64,000 nt of DNA from Leptobacterium flavescens (GTDB lineage Bacteria > Bacteroidota > Bacteroidia > Flavobacteriales > Flavobacteriaceae), in contig NZ_JAABOO010000003.1 of assembly GCF_010671605.1 (NCBI RefSeq), positions 623,993 through 687,992 on the forward strand, written 5' to 3'. The notes under the pieces were generated by a model, which searched no databases, was not told the origin of the DNA, and saw only the letters and a program-made list of their open reading frames with translations. A program made the position numbers and the translations under genes. Positions 8,156 to 17,898 of the stretch are shown piece after piece. Positions within the stretch are counted from its first letter, which is position 1, and every line of letters begins with the position of its first letter.

Positions 8156-9477
8156 TAGGCTTTGGCCCGTAATTTATTGAAGGCGTCCACTACCTGGCTG
8201 TGGGTAACCGTCTTGTCTTTAAAGTAATTTACAAAATAAACTTTCTCTTCTTCCGAAGCCTGCAGCTGGTTCAGGATGTTCAGGAGGTGCATTTTCATGT
8301 GGCCCTTTTGTATCCCGGTAGTGATCAATGATCTGAGGGCTGCAAAGTTTTGTGCAAGGCCTGCTACGGCCACTACCTGCATTAGCTCTTTGGCACTTGG
8401 TTTGCCCAGCATTTCCAAGGCAAGTTTAACCAAAGGATGGAGAGAAGTGAGTCCGCCTACGGTTCCCAGTGCCAGGGGAAGTTCTATCCAGAATTTAAAA
8501 ATTCCATCTTCCACAGCGGCATCGGTAAGGCTTGAATATTTTCCGTCTCTGGCTGCATAGGCATGTATCCCTGCTTCCACCGCCCGGAAATCGTTTCCGG
8601 TAGCCAGCACTACTGCATCCACCCCGTTCATAATCCCCTTATTATGGGTTACCGCCCTGTAGGGTTCTACCTTGGCAATATTAACTGCATCTATAAATTT
8701 TTCGGCAAACTCCTCGGGGGAAATACCCTTGTCTTCATTCAGTTCTTCTATCGGACAGGAAACTTCTGCTCTGACCACGCAGTTGGGGACGTAATTGGAA
8801 AGGATGCTCATTACAATCCTGATCTGCCTTTCCGTTTCGTCAAAAGCGGTATAAGACCTGGCTTCTTCCGTGAAGGTTTTGGAAAATTGCTCCAGGCAGG
8901 AATTGATAAAATTCGCTCCCATAGCGTCCAGCGTATTAAAAGTACAATGCAACTGATAATATTGCTCCAGTTCTCCGGTCTTGTCTTTTAATTCTATATC
9001 GAGGATACCTCCCCCTCTTTTCTCCATATTAGCTGTAATATGGGCGCAGTCTGAAATTAAACGACCTTTTATTTGCTCAAAAAAGGCAGTTAGCTTCTCC
9101 TTGCTTCCGGAATACATAAAATGTACCTGACCTATTTTTTCTGTCGAAAGTACTTTGGCGGTGAATCCACCTCTATTTTGCCAGAACTTGGCCGCTTTTC
9201 CTGCCGCCGCCACTACAGAGCTTTCTTCTATGGTCATAGGTATGCTGTACACCTTCTCATTGATCAGGAAGTTGGGAGCAATGGCAAAAGGAAGGTAAAA
9301 ATTAGAAAGGGTATTCTCTATAAACTCATCGTGAAGTTTCTGTAGTTGAGCATCTTCATTCCAGTACTGTTTCAATAGCTTGGATGCCTGTTCACTCTCT
9401 TCAAAATAGGTGGCAGTAAGCCATTCAATTTTCTGTTCTTTCGTCAGTTTGGAAAACCCTTCTATATGCTTATTCAT
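8155..9477 (-). CDS. mvaA: Hydroxymethylglutaryl-CoA reductase, class II
   Basis: This 440-residue protein is of the class II (degradative-type) HMG-CoA reductase size. Key sites are visible: the catalytic Glu region PMTIEESSVVAAA at about 80-92, the Lys-containing THNKGIMNG and the Asp-containing ATGNDFRAVEAG. It interconverts HMG-CoA and mevalonate. Because the next gene is a mevalonate-type GHMP kinase, the biosynthetic direction towards isoprenoids is likely. A good -7 box (TATCTTTG on the minus strand, 9509 to 9502) lies about 24 bases before the start. Confidence 0.93.
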   Translation of the reverse strand: MNKHIEGFSKLTKEQKIEWLTATYFEESEQASKLLKQYWNEDAQLQKLHDEFIENTLSNFYLPFAIAPNFLINEKVYSIPMTIEESSVVAAAGKAAKFWQNRGGFTAKVLSTEKIGQVHFMYSGSKEKLTAFFEQIKGRLISDCAHITANMEKRGGGILDIELKDKTGELEQYYQLHCTFNTLDAMGANFINSCLEQFSKTFTEEARSYTAFDETERQIRIVMSILSNYVPNCVVRAEVSCPIEELNEDKGISPEEFAEKFIDAVNIAKVEPYRAVTHNKGIMNGVDAVVLATGNDFRAVEAGIHAYAARDGKYSSLTDAAVEDGIFKFWIELPLALGTVGGLTSLHPLVKLALEMLGKPSAKELMQVVAVAGLAQNFAALRSLITTGIQKGHMKMHLLNILNQLQASEEEKVYFVNYFKDKTVTHSQVVDAFNKLRAKA

Positions 9478-9501
9478 TATTTGAATTCAATTTTCGGAAA
9501 A

Positions 9502-9509
9502 CAAAGATA
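9502..9509 (-). promoter_or_regulatory. Candidate -7 promoter box for HMG-CoA reductase
   Basis: On the minus strand this reads TATCTTTG, an exact match to the Bacteroidota -7 consensus TAnnTTTG, 24 bases upstream of the ATG. No good -33 TTG is seen at the usual distance. The 173-base divergent spacer 9478-9650 shows nothing else that I can name. Confidence 0.45.
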
Positions 9510-9650
9510 ATAATTAAGAAGGCTTGAGAAGTTTTGGCTGGGTTTTTGTTGTTTGGAAAGTTCAAATTATTAGATGTTTAACGAAAAAAGTTTATTTTTT
9601 TGTGAAATTATTAGTAAACTTGACGGTTTTTTACTTAAAACTTAATCTTC

Positions 9651-11876
9651 ATGAAGAAATATATTATTCTTTCCTTTTTAATCACTGGAATAATCACGTC
9701 GGTAGTAGCTCAAGATCAGAAAATTACTTTAGAAGAAATATGGGGAGGAGCCTTTAGAACACAAGGGATGGATGTACTGCGTTCCCTTAAGAACGGAAAA
9801 CAGTATTCCGTACTGAATTTTGATCGCTCTTCAAGGAGCACATCAGTAGATAAATACGATTATGAAACCCTTCAGAAAGTAGAAACCATCGTTTCTTCAA
9901 AAGACCTGAACGGAGTGGATTTCTTTACTTCCTATGAGTTTAGCGCAGATGAGTCTAAGCTTATGTTGGCAACGGATGTTACACCTATCTTCAGACGCTC
10001 CAGATTAGGGAAGTATTTTGTTTATGATATAAAGAGTAAGTCGCTTACCCAGGTTTCGGATAATAAGATCCAGGAGCCTACATTCTCTCCTAACGGAGAT
10101 AAGGTGGCTTATGTGTATGAAAACAATATTTACGTAAAAGACCTTAACAGTGGTAATACAAAACAAATTACCACCGACGGGGTGAAGAACAAGATCATCA
10201 ACGGTATTACCGATTGGGTATACGAAGAAGAATTTAGCTTTGTAAGAGCCTTCGAATGGAATTCAAACGGGACTCATATTGCATTTATACGTTTTGATGA
10301 AACAGAAGTGCCTGAGTTCTCCATGGACTTCTACGGAAACCAGTTGTATCAGACTCAATACGTATTCAAATATCCTAAAGCAGGAGAAAAAAATGCGGAC
10401 GTTTCGCTATTCGTATATGACCTGGGGAATGGAAATACCGAAAAAGTAGCTCTTAATGATGCTTACTATATTCCAAGGATCAAATGGACCAACGATGCCA
10501 ATGTTCTGAGTATTCAGGTGATGAATCGTCATCAGAATAACCTGGACCTGATCTTTTATGATGCATCGGCAAAGACAGCAAAGACCATTTACAATGAAAC
10601 GGATAAGGCTTATGTAGATGTTACGGACAATCTTACATTCCTGAACGATAATAGCTTTTTATGGACAAGTGAAAAAGACGGATACAACCATATTTATTTA
10701 TTTGATAAGACCGGAAAGCTAATCCGTCAGATCACATCCGGAGATTGGGAAGTAACTAATTTTTATGGTTTCAGCCCGAAAACGGCCCGTGTGTATTTTC
10801 AATCTACAGAAAACGGTTCTATCAACAGAGCTATATATTCTATGGGGATTAACGGAAAAGGGAAGAAAATGCTAACCAAGACGGTTGGAACGAATAATGC
10901 AACCTTTAGTGCAGACTTCACATATTTTATCAACGCTTTTTCCAATACGGACACTCCGAACCGTTACACGCTTCACAAAGCGAAGGACGGAAAGGAGATC
11001 AAAGAGATCGTAAATAACAATTCACTTAAGGATAAATTAAAATCTTATAACCTTCCACAGAAAGAATTCTCTACCATCACTATTAATGGGAACGATCTTA
11101 ATATGTGGATGATCAAACCCGCTAATTTCGATCCCAACAAGGAATATCCTTTATTTATGTTCCAATACAGCGGACCCGGTTCTCAGCAGGTGTCTAACAG
11201 ATGGGGAGGAAGTAACGATTACTGGTATCAGATGCTGGCACAACAGGGATATATTATTGCCTGTGTAGATCCGAGAGGTACCGGTTTTAAAGGTGCAGAT
11301 TTCAAAAAAGTAACCTATAAAGAACTCGGAAAATACGAAGTTGAAGATCAGATCGCAGCAGCACAAGAATTGGGAAAAAGAGCCTATGTAGATGCTGAGA
11401 GAATAGGGATCTGGGGATGGAGTTACGGTGGATTTATGAGTAGTAACTGCCTTCTTAAAGGAAATGATGTATTTAAAATGGCTATTGCCGTTGCCCCGGT
11501 AACCAGCTGGAGATTCTACGATACCGTTTATACGGAGCGCTATATGCAGACTCCTCAGGAAAACCCTAGTGGTTATGATGAAAACTCTCCGATCAATCAT
11601 GTTGATAAATTAAAGGGAGATTACCTTTTAATTCACGGTAGTGGAGATGACAATGTGCATGTTCAGAATACCATGCGTATGGTAGAAGCCCTGGTGCAGG
11701 CCAATAAGCAATTTGACTGGGCGATCTATCCTGATAAGAACCACGGGATCTTTGGTGGAAACACGCGATTACAACTTTATAATAAAATGACCAATTTCAT
11801 TAACAGGCATTTGGGAGATAAGCTTCAGGAAGAGAAGAAAGAGTTGGAATTGGAAAATAAAGTTAAAGGAAAGTAA
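9651..11876 (+). CDS. Dipeptidyl peptidase IV (S9B prolyl oligopeptidase family)
   Basis: This 741-residue exported enzyme has a signal peptide ending at about residue 20 (SVVAQ). A DPP-IV beta-propeller covers about residues 40-470, and the Glu-rich WVYEEEFSF segment matches the Glu pair that binds the substrate N-terminus in this family. A C-terminal alpha/beta hydrolase follows. The catalytic triad is Ser591 (GWSYGG), Asp666 (GSGDDNVH) and His698 (KNHGI). It removes N-terminal X-Pro or X-Ala dipeptides. Two POT peptide transporters follow at 26 and 33 base spacing, consistent with release and uptake of di/tripeptides. Confidence 0.93.
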   Translation: MKKYIILSFLITGIITSVVAQDQKITLEEIWGGAFRTQGMDVLRSLKNGKQYSVLNFDRSSRSTSVDKYDYETLQKVETIVSSKDLNGVDFFTSYEFSADESKLMLATDVTPIFRRSRLGKYFVYDIKSKSLTQVSDNKIQEPTFSPNGDKVAYVYENNIYVKDLNSGNTKQITTDGVKNKIINGITDWVYEEEFSFVRAFEWNSNGTHIAFIRFDETEVPEFSMDFYGNQLYQTQYVFKYPKAGEKNADVSLFVYDLGNGNTEKVALNDAYYIPRIKWTNDANVLSIQVMNRHQNNLDLIFYDASAKTAKTIYNETDKAYVDVTDNLTFLNDNSFLWTSEKDGYNHIYLFDKTGKLIRQITSGDWEVTNFYGFSPKTARVYFQSTENGSINRAIYSMGINGKGKKMLTKTVGTNNATFSADFTYFINAFSNTDTPNRYTLHKAKDGKEIKEIVNNNSLKDKLKSYNLPQKEFSTITINGNDLNMWMIKPANFDPNKEYPLFMFQYSGPGSQQVSNRWGGSNDYWYQMLAQQGYIIACVDPRGTGFKGADFKKVTYKELGKYEVEDQIAAAQELGKRAYVDAERIGIWGWSYGGFMSSNCLLKGNDVFKMAIAVAPVTSWRFYDTVYTERYMQTPQENPSGYDENSPINHVDKLKGDYLLIHGSGDDNVHVQNTMRMVEALVQANKQFDWAIYPDKNHGIFGGNTRLQLYNKMTNFINRHLGDKLQEEKKELELENKVKGK

Positions 11877-11902
11877 TAAGATAGTAACCAATATATAGAT
11901 TT

Positions 11903-13435
11903 ATGGAAAATCAGACAGTAGCACCACAAGAACAGGAGATGTTCGGACATCCTAAAGGATTGTTTTATTTATTTTTTGCTGAACTCTGGGAACGATTTAG
12001 TTTCTATGGAATGAGGGCATTATTAACCTTGTACATGGTTAATGAAATTTTTGAAGCCCTGGCAAGTCGAGACATAGCTGCTGCTGCTGTTTATGCTTCT
12101 TACGGATCTATGGTATACGCCTCTACAGTAATTGGAGGTAGGATCTCAGATACCATTCTCGGAATGCGCCAGTCCATATTTTTGGGCGGTGTTCTTATGG
12201 CGTTAGGACACTTTGTTTTAGCCATAGAAAATAACTGGGCTTTTTATCTGGCTCTGTCCCTGATAATTGTTGGGAACGGATTCTTTAAACCTAATATTTC
12301 CACTTTTGTAGGTTCTCTTTATAAAGATGGGGATGCAAGAAAAGATTCAGGATTTACCATCTTTTATATGGGGATCAATATCGGTGGTTTTGTAGCTCCC
12401 CTCGTTTGTGGGTGGCTGGGAAATACCTATGGATGGCATTACGGTTTCGGATTGGCCGGAATTGGGATGTTAACCGGACTTATTTTCTTCTGGAGCGGAA
12501 TCAAGAAGAGTGTTTTCGGAGATAGAGGTTTACCACCAAGTATAGAAGTATATGAAAGGAAATATCTGGGAATTCCTCAAAAAACACTTGTCCCGATATT
12601 AGCATTCTTATCTGCACCTGTAATTGCAATATTACTTTCTTCCTATGAAGCTATCGGAGGAGGAGATACCTTTTTCGGAGATCAGAATGTAGTTAATGTT
12701 ATATTTAAGATTATCGGATTTGTGATCCTCGCGTATCTGGGTTATATCATGATCAAAGCAACTGCCGATGAGCGTAAAAAGCTTTTTATGGCAGTACTGA
12801 TCACAATCTTTATGACCATTTTCTGGGGATTCCATGAATTATCGGGAAGTGTAATTACATTGTTTGCGGCTCGTAATGTTAACCTGACATATATAACGGC
12901 CTCTCAGACAAATGCATTGAACTCTATGTTTATCATTATTCTTGCAATTCCTATTTCTCTTCTTTGGACCTATCTTTCCAAAAAGAAAATGAATCCGAGA
13001 ACACCTTATAAATTCGGGCTGGGACTTTTATTTGCAGGTATCAGTTTTTACATATTATCTATCAGTGGCGGTAGTGCAGATGAAAACGGGATGGTTCCCT
13101 TTTCTTTTCTGCTGATCATGTATTTCCTGATCTCTGTTGGGGAATTATTTATGTCACCGGTAGGATTATCCAAGATCACCGATCTTTCACCAAAACGTAT
13201 CGTAGCCTTTATGATGGGGGTTTGGTTCCTGTCTTCGGCTTACGCTTTTCAGGTAGTTGGATTTATCGGAAAACAATTAGCTGTTGAGAGTGATGACAGT
13301 AATGTTGGAGGTCTGGAAACTTTAAGTATCTATTTAGGCGGATTTGATCTTATTGCCAAATACGCTGTTGGAGCGGGCTTGATAGTCCTTTTATTCTCAC
13401 CCCTTTTAAAGAGGTTGATGGGCAACGTTCACTAA
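11903..13435 (+). CDS. POT-family proton-dependent peptide transporter (first copy)
   Basis: This 510-residue polytopic membrane protein belongs to the POT/PTR branch of the major facilitator superfamily. The signature helix-1 motif ExWERFSFYGMRALL is at about residues 27-41, and the family sequence GNGFFKPNISTFVGSLY is at about 128-144. It couples proton entry to di/tripeptide import across the inner membrane. It lies between a dipeptidyl peptidase and a second POT gene on the same strand with short gaps. Confidence 0.93.
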   Translation: MENQTVAPQEQEMFGHPKGLFYLFFAELWERFSFYGMRALLTLYMVNEIFEALASRDIAAAAVYASYGSMVYASTVIGGRISDTILGMRQSIFLGGVLMALGHFVLAIENNWAFYLALSLIIVGNGFFKPNISTFVGSLYKDGDARKDSGFTIFYMGINIGGFVAPLVCGWLGNTYGWHYGFGLAGIGMLTGLIFFWSGIKKSVFGDRGLPPSIEVYERKYLGIPQKTLVPILAFLSAPVIAILLSSYEAIGGGDTFFGDQNVVNVIFKIIGFVILAYLGYIMIKATADERKKLFMAVLITIFMTIFWGFHELSGSVITLFAARNVNLTYITASQTNALNSMFIIILAIPISLLWTYLSKKKMNPRTPYKFGLGLLFAGISFYILSISGGSADENGMVPFSFLLIMYFLISVGELFMSPVGLSKITDLSPKRIVAFMMGVWFLSSAYAFQVVGFIGKQLAVESDDSNVGGLETLSIYLGGFDLIAKYAVGAGLIVLLFSPLLKRLMGNVH

Positions 13436-13468
13436 GAACAGATTATTTAATCACGTAAAAGTAAACGT

Positions 13469-15217
13469 ATGTCATCTGCCATAAGTTTTGGAGGTTCTAA
13501 AGAGAACCAGAAAACACTTTTAGGCCATCCTGTAGGCTTGTTCGTCCTTTTCTTTACCGAAATGTGGGAACGCTTTAGCTATACCGGAATGCGCGCTATC
13601 CTGGTGTTGTTTTTAATAAGTGAGACCAGTACGGGAGGCTTTGCCTGGAGCAGAGCGGATGCATTGGTTTTATACGCTATTTATACCGGAGCTGTTTATC
13701 TTACTCCGATCATTGGAGGATGGATCGCAGATCAGTTCCTGGGGAGCAGAAACTCCGTAATTATAGGTGCCCTTTTAATGACGATAGGACATGCTATTTT
13801 GGCCCTTGAAACCGAAATGGCTCTCTATACCGGTATCGGATTTCTGATTATCGGAACAGGATTCTTCAAACCGAGTATGACCCCCATTCTGGGAGAAATG
13901 TACCCTGATAAGAATTTGATACTTAAAGATGCCGCCTACACTATTTTTTATATGGGTGTAAATGCCGGTTATTTTGTAGGGATCATTATTTGTGGATGGC
14001 TGGGAACCAATGAGAAGTTTGGATGGAGTTGGGGCTTTGGTGCCGCCGGGCTCTTTATGTTCCTGGGGATGTTACAATTCTATTTTGCACGAAAGATATT
14101 TGGTGATATAGGATCAAAACCAAACAGGAAGAAAGATGCGCCTTCGGCAGCTGAGAAATACGGAGAAACTGAAGTGAAATTTACCAAAGGTGATTCAGGT
14201 TTATTAGGCTTGAGTGTTGTTTTAGGAATACTGACCACCATAGGATGGAACGTCTTTGAGCTGGATACGGTGTGGAAAAAATTAGGTATTATCCTTCCGT
14301 TCATTATTTCTATTTTATCATTTATTATCCTTCGGTTGAAAAAATATCCGACAGTGGAGCGGAACCGGCTTACAGTTGTAGCGGTACTGTCATTTTTTAT
14401 CGTTTTTTTCTGGCTCGCTTTTGAGCAGGCAGGAGGAACGATGACCATCTTTGCAGAAGATTACACACAGCGTTCTTTTACCACGGATGCATCAGCAAAT
14501 ACTTTCAGGACCGTAAGTTTGATATTGACCATCATCCCGATGTTGATCCTTACTTATGTTTTTATTCTTCTCAGCCGTAAAATTGCAAAGGCATATCCTT
14601 TGTCCGTTTTATTTCTGGGGATTTGTTTTGTGATCATCTGGATAGCCATGGGAGTGATCAATTATGAGAATTTCCACAGTGAAAACCTGGAAGTACCAAC
14701 TGCGTGGTTCGGGACTTTAAATGCGTTTTTTATTATTTCCCTGGCCCCGCTTTTTTCTAAAATGTGGAAGGCATTAAACAAAAATAAGATCGAACCTTCA
14801 GGGCCGATCAAATTTGCAATGGGGCTTTTCCTTCTGGGAATAGGTTTTGTTATGCTGGCTATTGGAGCCAGTTCTATTCCGGCAGGAGCCAAAACGGCTT
14901 CGGTAAGTATGGTCTGGCTGATCCTGGCTTACTTTTTTCATACGGTTGGAGAATTGGCCATATCTCCTGTCGGTCTGTCCTATGTAAATAAACTATCTCC
15001 CAAGCGTATCATGGCATTGATGTTCGGGGTGTTTTACCTGGCCAATTTTATAGCGAATTTTACAGGAGGGATCATAGGAAGTTATATAGATGATATTTCC
15101 AAGTCTATTTCTCTATCCGGTTTCTTCTCTATTTTTGTTTACAGTTCTTTTGGTTCGGCCCTTCTGCTGATCCTGCTCAATAAAAAACTAAGAAAACTGA
15201 TGCACGGTATTCACTGA
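13469..15217 (+). CDS. POT-family proton-dependent peptide transporter (second copy)
   Basis: This 582-residue paralogue of the preceding transporter carries the motif EMWERFSYTGMRAIL at about residues 31-45 and FFKPSMTPILGEMY further on. It has a longer central cytoplasmic loop (about 210-245) than the first copy. It differs enough from its neighbour to suggest distinct peptide preference rather than a recent duplication. The 3' end is only 4 bases from the convergent comEC-like gene. Its terminator appears to lie inside that gene. Confidence 0.92.
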   Translation: MSSAISFGGSKENQKTLLGHPVGLFVLFFTEMWERFSYTGMRAILVLFLISETSTGGFAWSRADALVLYAIYTGAVYLTPIIGGWIADQFLGSRNSVIIGALLMTIGHAILALETEMALYTGIGFLIIGTGFFKPSMTPILGEMYPDKNLILKDAAYTIFYMGVNAGYFVGIIICGWLGTNEKFGWSWGFGAAGLFMFLGMLQFYFARKIFGDIGSKPNRKKDAPSAAEKYGETEVKFTKGDSGLLGLSVVLGILTTIGWNVFELDTVWKKLGIILPFIISILSFIILRLKKYPTVERNRLTVVAVLSFFIVFFWLAFEQAGGTMTIFAEDYTQRSFTTDASANTFRTVSLILTIIPMLILTYVFILLSRKIAKAYPLSVLFLGICFVIIWIAMGVINYENFHSENLEVPTAWFGTLNAFFIISLAPLFSKMWKALNKNKIEPSGPIKFAMGLFLLGIGFVMLAIGASSIPAGAKTASVSMVWLILAYFFHTVGELAISPVGLSYVNKLSPKRIMALMFGVFYLANFIANFTGGIIGSYIDDISKSISLSGFFSIFVYSSFGSALLLILLNKKLRKLMHGIH

Positions 15218-15221
15218 TGCA

Positions 15222-17258
15222 TCATTCAATAATAAAAACTCCCTTTTCACCGGTATAGTGGAAAGGGATTTTTTCTTTCCGGCAACTGGCCATCCATCGC
15301 TCTACATAACTTTTGTAATTACTTCCGTCTGCAATGATCTTTTTCGGCTGGTGAAGTTTGATAAGCCTTTCCAGGTGAATTTTGGGAGAATCGCATAAAA
15401 TAACATAGTCGGCTTTGTGTTCAGTGAATTGATATATACCAAGACTATCAACCACAAGAATGGAAATATTGTTTAGCTTGAACAGACGCTGAGAGTTCCG
15501 GTCTTGCGTAACGCTTAATCTTTCTTCCCTGCTGTAATTCCGGATTAGCCTTTCTTCATAGGATGTCTTGTTTGCTTTTCCGAACAGTACCAGGTTGCTG
15601 GCTTTTTGTTTTGCCAATAGTGCTTTCCGGTTCTGATGAAAGACAATGAATTTTTCTTTTTGTCCGTGATAATTCCGGAGATAGAATTCCCTGCCGGAGA
15701 AAAGAAGAGCGGTGATAACCAAAGCTCCGATTGCCGATCGGTACCGTCTTTTTTCCTGGAAGTAAACTGTAGCCGGGATTAAGAAATAAAACAGGACCAG
15801 ATAAAGGGTGTCAAAATAAATATCTTCAAATAAAAAAGTTTCTTTATCGGCAACCCATGCTATGATGCGATTCATCAGAGCAATTAAACGGGTGTAGAAA
15901 TCCATGATCAGGGATGGCAGGACATCTGTCAATGCGAGGCAGATGATCGTAATCCCCAAACCAAGGATAAAACCCAGGAAGGGAATAATTATAAGGTTGG
16001 AAACAAAGAACAAAGCCGGAAACTGATGAAAATAAAACAAGCTGAGAGGCAGCACTCCTAACTGGGCTGCCATACTTGCCGAAAAGAGCCTCCAGAAATA
16101 ACGCGTTAATCCGTGCTGAGGGACCCATAAGCGGAAGATAAGGGGTTGGATCCATAAAATGGAAAAAACAGCCGTATAGCTAAGCTGAAAGCCAATATCA
16201 AACAGGAACAACGGATTTACACAAAGCAGGAAGAACAGAGAACCGGTAAGTAAGAGATAATTGTTTATTTGCCTTTTTCGGTACAGGCCGAAACTAATAA
16301 AGGAAAACATACCTACAGCCCTTAAAACAGATGAAGAAAGTCCGGAGAGTATGGCAAACGCCCAGAGTATCCCCAGAATTAAAATCATCTTGATCAGCCT
16401 CCCTCTTTTTCCAAGATATTCCAGGGGTTTCAGGAGGGAATGAAGCAGGAGCAGGATGATCCCGATATGTAAGCCGGAAACCGCCAGGATATGAATAGCT
16501 CCTGCCCGGGTGTAATTGTTGTATAGTTCATCGGAAATATCCCTGCGTTGCCCCAATAAGAGGGCATTTACAATAGCCAGTTCTTCTCCCTGCATCCCGT
16601 GACCTTTGAGGGAGGCCTTTATTTTTTTTCGCAACCGGGCCGTCCATCCGTATATCCCGGCAGATGTTTTTTCTATTTCAAGTAAATAATCGGGTTTTGG
16701 GTAGATCTGATGGTAAATATTCTTCTTTTCGAGAAACTTGCTGTAGTTGAACTGATGAGGGTTAAGAGGCGGTCTGATGGAATATAAAGCAGCCGAAGTA
16801 TAAAAGTGTTGCCCCGGGATCAGTTCGGCCAGACTGTCTTTTCTGGGAATATTCATCAATATCTTACCCCGGAGTTTTTTATAGTTCATTTGAAGAACAT
16901 CTGCTTCATAACGATCGTAAAAAGCCGTGGGCTTCCATACCTTCCTTATTTTTAATTCAAGGCCGGCTTCTCTGTCTTTCTCTAAAAAATGTGAGTAGTG
17001 GTTTTTGCGATTTATATCCTTTGCTAAAGAACTCCTGTTTATTCCAATGGTAAAAATAAGGCTGTAGCTGAGCAGCCCGAAGAGGCTTTGCTGAATAAAA
17101 CGCTTTCCCGAATAGTACCATTCAATACCCAGCAAGAAGATCAATGACAGAGATAGTACCTGGAGGAGCAGGATATTCAGATCGGAATAAAAGCCCAGGC
17201 AGATCCCGGCAATATAGAAGAAGGTGATCCTTACAATAATGAAATTGTATAATTTCAT
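15222..17258 (-). CDS. ComEC/Rec2-related DNA-uptake membrane protein
   Basis: This 678-residue polytopic protein has N-terminal hydrophobic segments, a DUF4131-like soluble region (about 80-200), then the Competence core with HILAVSGLHIGIILLLLHSL at about residues 253-272. The C-terminal 150 residues occupy the place of the metallo-beta-lactamase domain but lack an HxHxDH motif, as in many Bacteroidota homologues. ComEC forms the inner-membrane channel for transforming DNA. Activity in natural competence is possible but unproven here. Confidence 0.88.
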   Translation of the reverse strand: MKLYNFIIVRITFFYIAGICLGFYSDLNILLLQVLSLSLIFLLGIEWYYSGKRFIQQSLFGLLSYSLIFTIGINRSSLAKDINRKNHYSHFLEKDREAGLELKIRKVWKPTAFYDRYEADVLQMNYKKLRGKILMNIPRKDSLAELIPGQHFYTSAALYSIRPPLNPHQFNYSKFLEKKNIYHQIYPKPDYLLEIEKTSAGIYGWTARLRKKIKASLKGHGMQGEELAIVNALLLGQRRDISDELYNNYTRAGAIHILAVSGLHIGIILLLLHSLLKPLEYLGKRGRLIKMILILGILWAFAILSGLSSSVLRAVGMFSFISFGLYRKRQINNYLLLTGSLFFLLCVNPLFLFDIGFQLSYTAVFSILWIQPLIFRLWVPQHGLTRYFWRLFSASMAAQLGVLPLSLFYFHQFPALFFVSNLIIIPFLGFILGLGITIICLALTDVLPSLIMDFYTRLIALMNRIIAWVADKETFLFEDIYFDTLYLVLFYFLIPATVYFQEKRRYRSAIGALVITALLFSGREFYLRNYHGQKEKFIVFHQNRKALLAKQKASNLVLFGKANKTSYEERLIRNYSREERLSVTQDRNSQRLFKLNNISILVVDSLGIYQFTEHKADYVILCDSPKIHLERLIKLHQPKKIIADGSNYKSYVERWMASCRKEKIPFHYTGEKGVFIIE
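15240..15274 (+). terminator. Plus-strand terminator embedded in the 3' end of the comEC-like gene
   Basis: The arms 15240-15250 and 15258-15268 form an 11-bp stem with one G-U pair and a 7-base loop, followed by six T residues. It lies about 20 bases after the stop of the second POT gene and inside the last codons of the convergent comEC-like gene. It probably ends the peptidase/POT transcript. Confidence 0.7.
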
Positions 17259-17290
17259 ATGTAAAAATACCTAAAAAAATACGAAAAAGA

Positions 17291-17836
17291 CTACAGAATT
17301 CTTCTTGCTTCAATAAAAGCGTAATTCCAGTAACCTTCTTTGAGAGAAGAGATCAATACCCCACGTGAAGTAGTGGCGTGAATAAACTTTATTCCTTGTT
17401 TGTCTACAGTGACTACCAGACCCACATGATTGATCCTTTTCCTGCTTTTATTGGTATTAAAAAACAGGAGGTCTCCTTTTTTAACTTCCTTAAGCTTGAT
17501 CTGTTTTCCCTGTTTAGCCATCATATAGGAAGTCCTTTGAAGAGGAACCGAGTGTTCCTTAAAAGAGACATAAATAAGTCCCGAGCAATCCATTCCTTTA
17601 GAAGTGGTCCCTCCGTATTTGTATCGTGTACCCCTGAAAGCAAGGGCTGTGTTTATGATGTTGTCTGCTTTTTCGAGTTCTTCAGCATCTTCACCTGTAT
17701 TACTCTCTTCGACCTCCTTTTCCGGGGCCGGAGCTACAACAACTTTTCTGGGTTTGTCCTTGTTGCTTGCTTTTTTTGAAGATTTACATGCCGGAACGGC
17801 AAAAAGGATAATAATTAAAAGGGCTAGTTTTTTCAT
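17291..17836 (-). CDS. NlpC/P60 (C40) cell-wall peptidase lipoprotein
   Basis: The best start is ATG at 17836, giving 181 residues that begin with a lipoprotein signal (MKKLALLIIILFAVPAC). An upstream in-frame ATG would add 16 residues before this signal and is unlikely. The C40 domain covers about residues 65-175 with catalytic Cys in GMDCSGLIY, His in RINHVGLVV and the third polar site in HATTS. It probably cleaves peptidoglycan stem peptides from a membrane-anchored position. A Lys-rich linker separates the lipid anchor from the domain. Confidence 0.88.
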   Translation of the reverse strand: MKKLALLIIILFAVPACKSSKKASNKDKPRKVVVAPAPEKEVEESNTGEDAEELEKADNIINTALAFRGTRYKYGGTTSKGMDCSGLIYVSFKEHSVPLQRTSYMMAKQGKQIKLKEVKKGDLLFFNTNKSRKRINHVGLVVTVDKQGIKFIHATTSRGVLISSLKEGYWNYAFIEARRIL

Positions 17837-17898
17837 TTCGGGGCAAAGTTTACACAAATTAAATGAAATTTTTTTAGCCCGCATTGTTTTTTGGTTTT

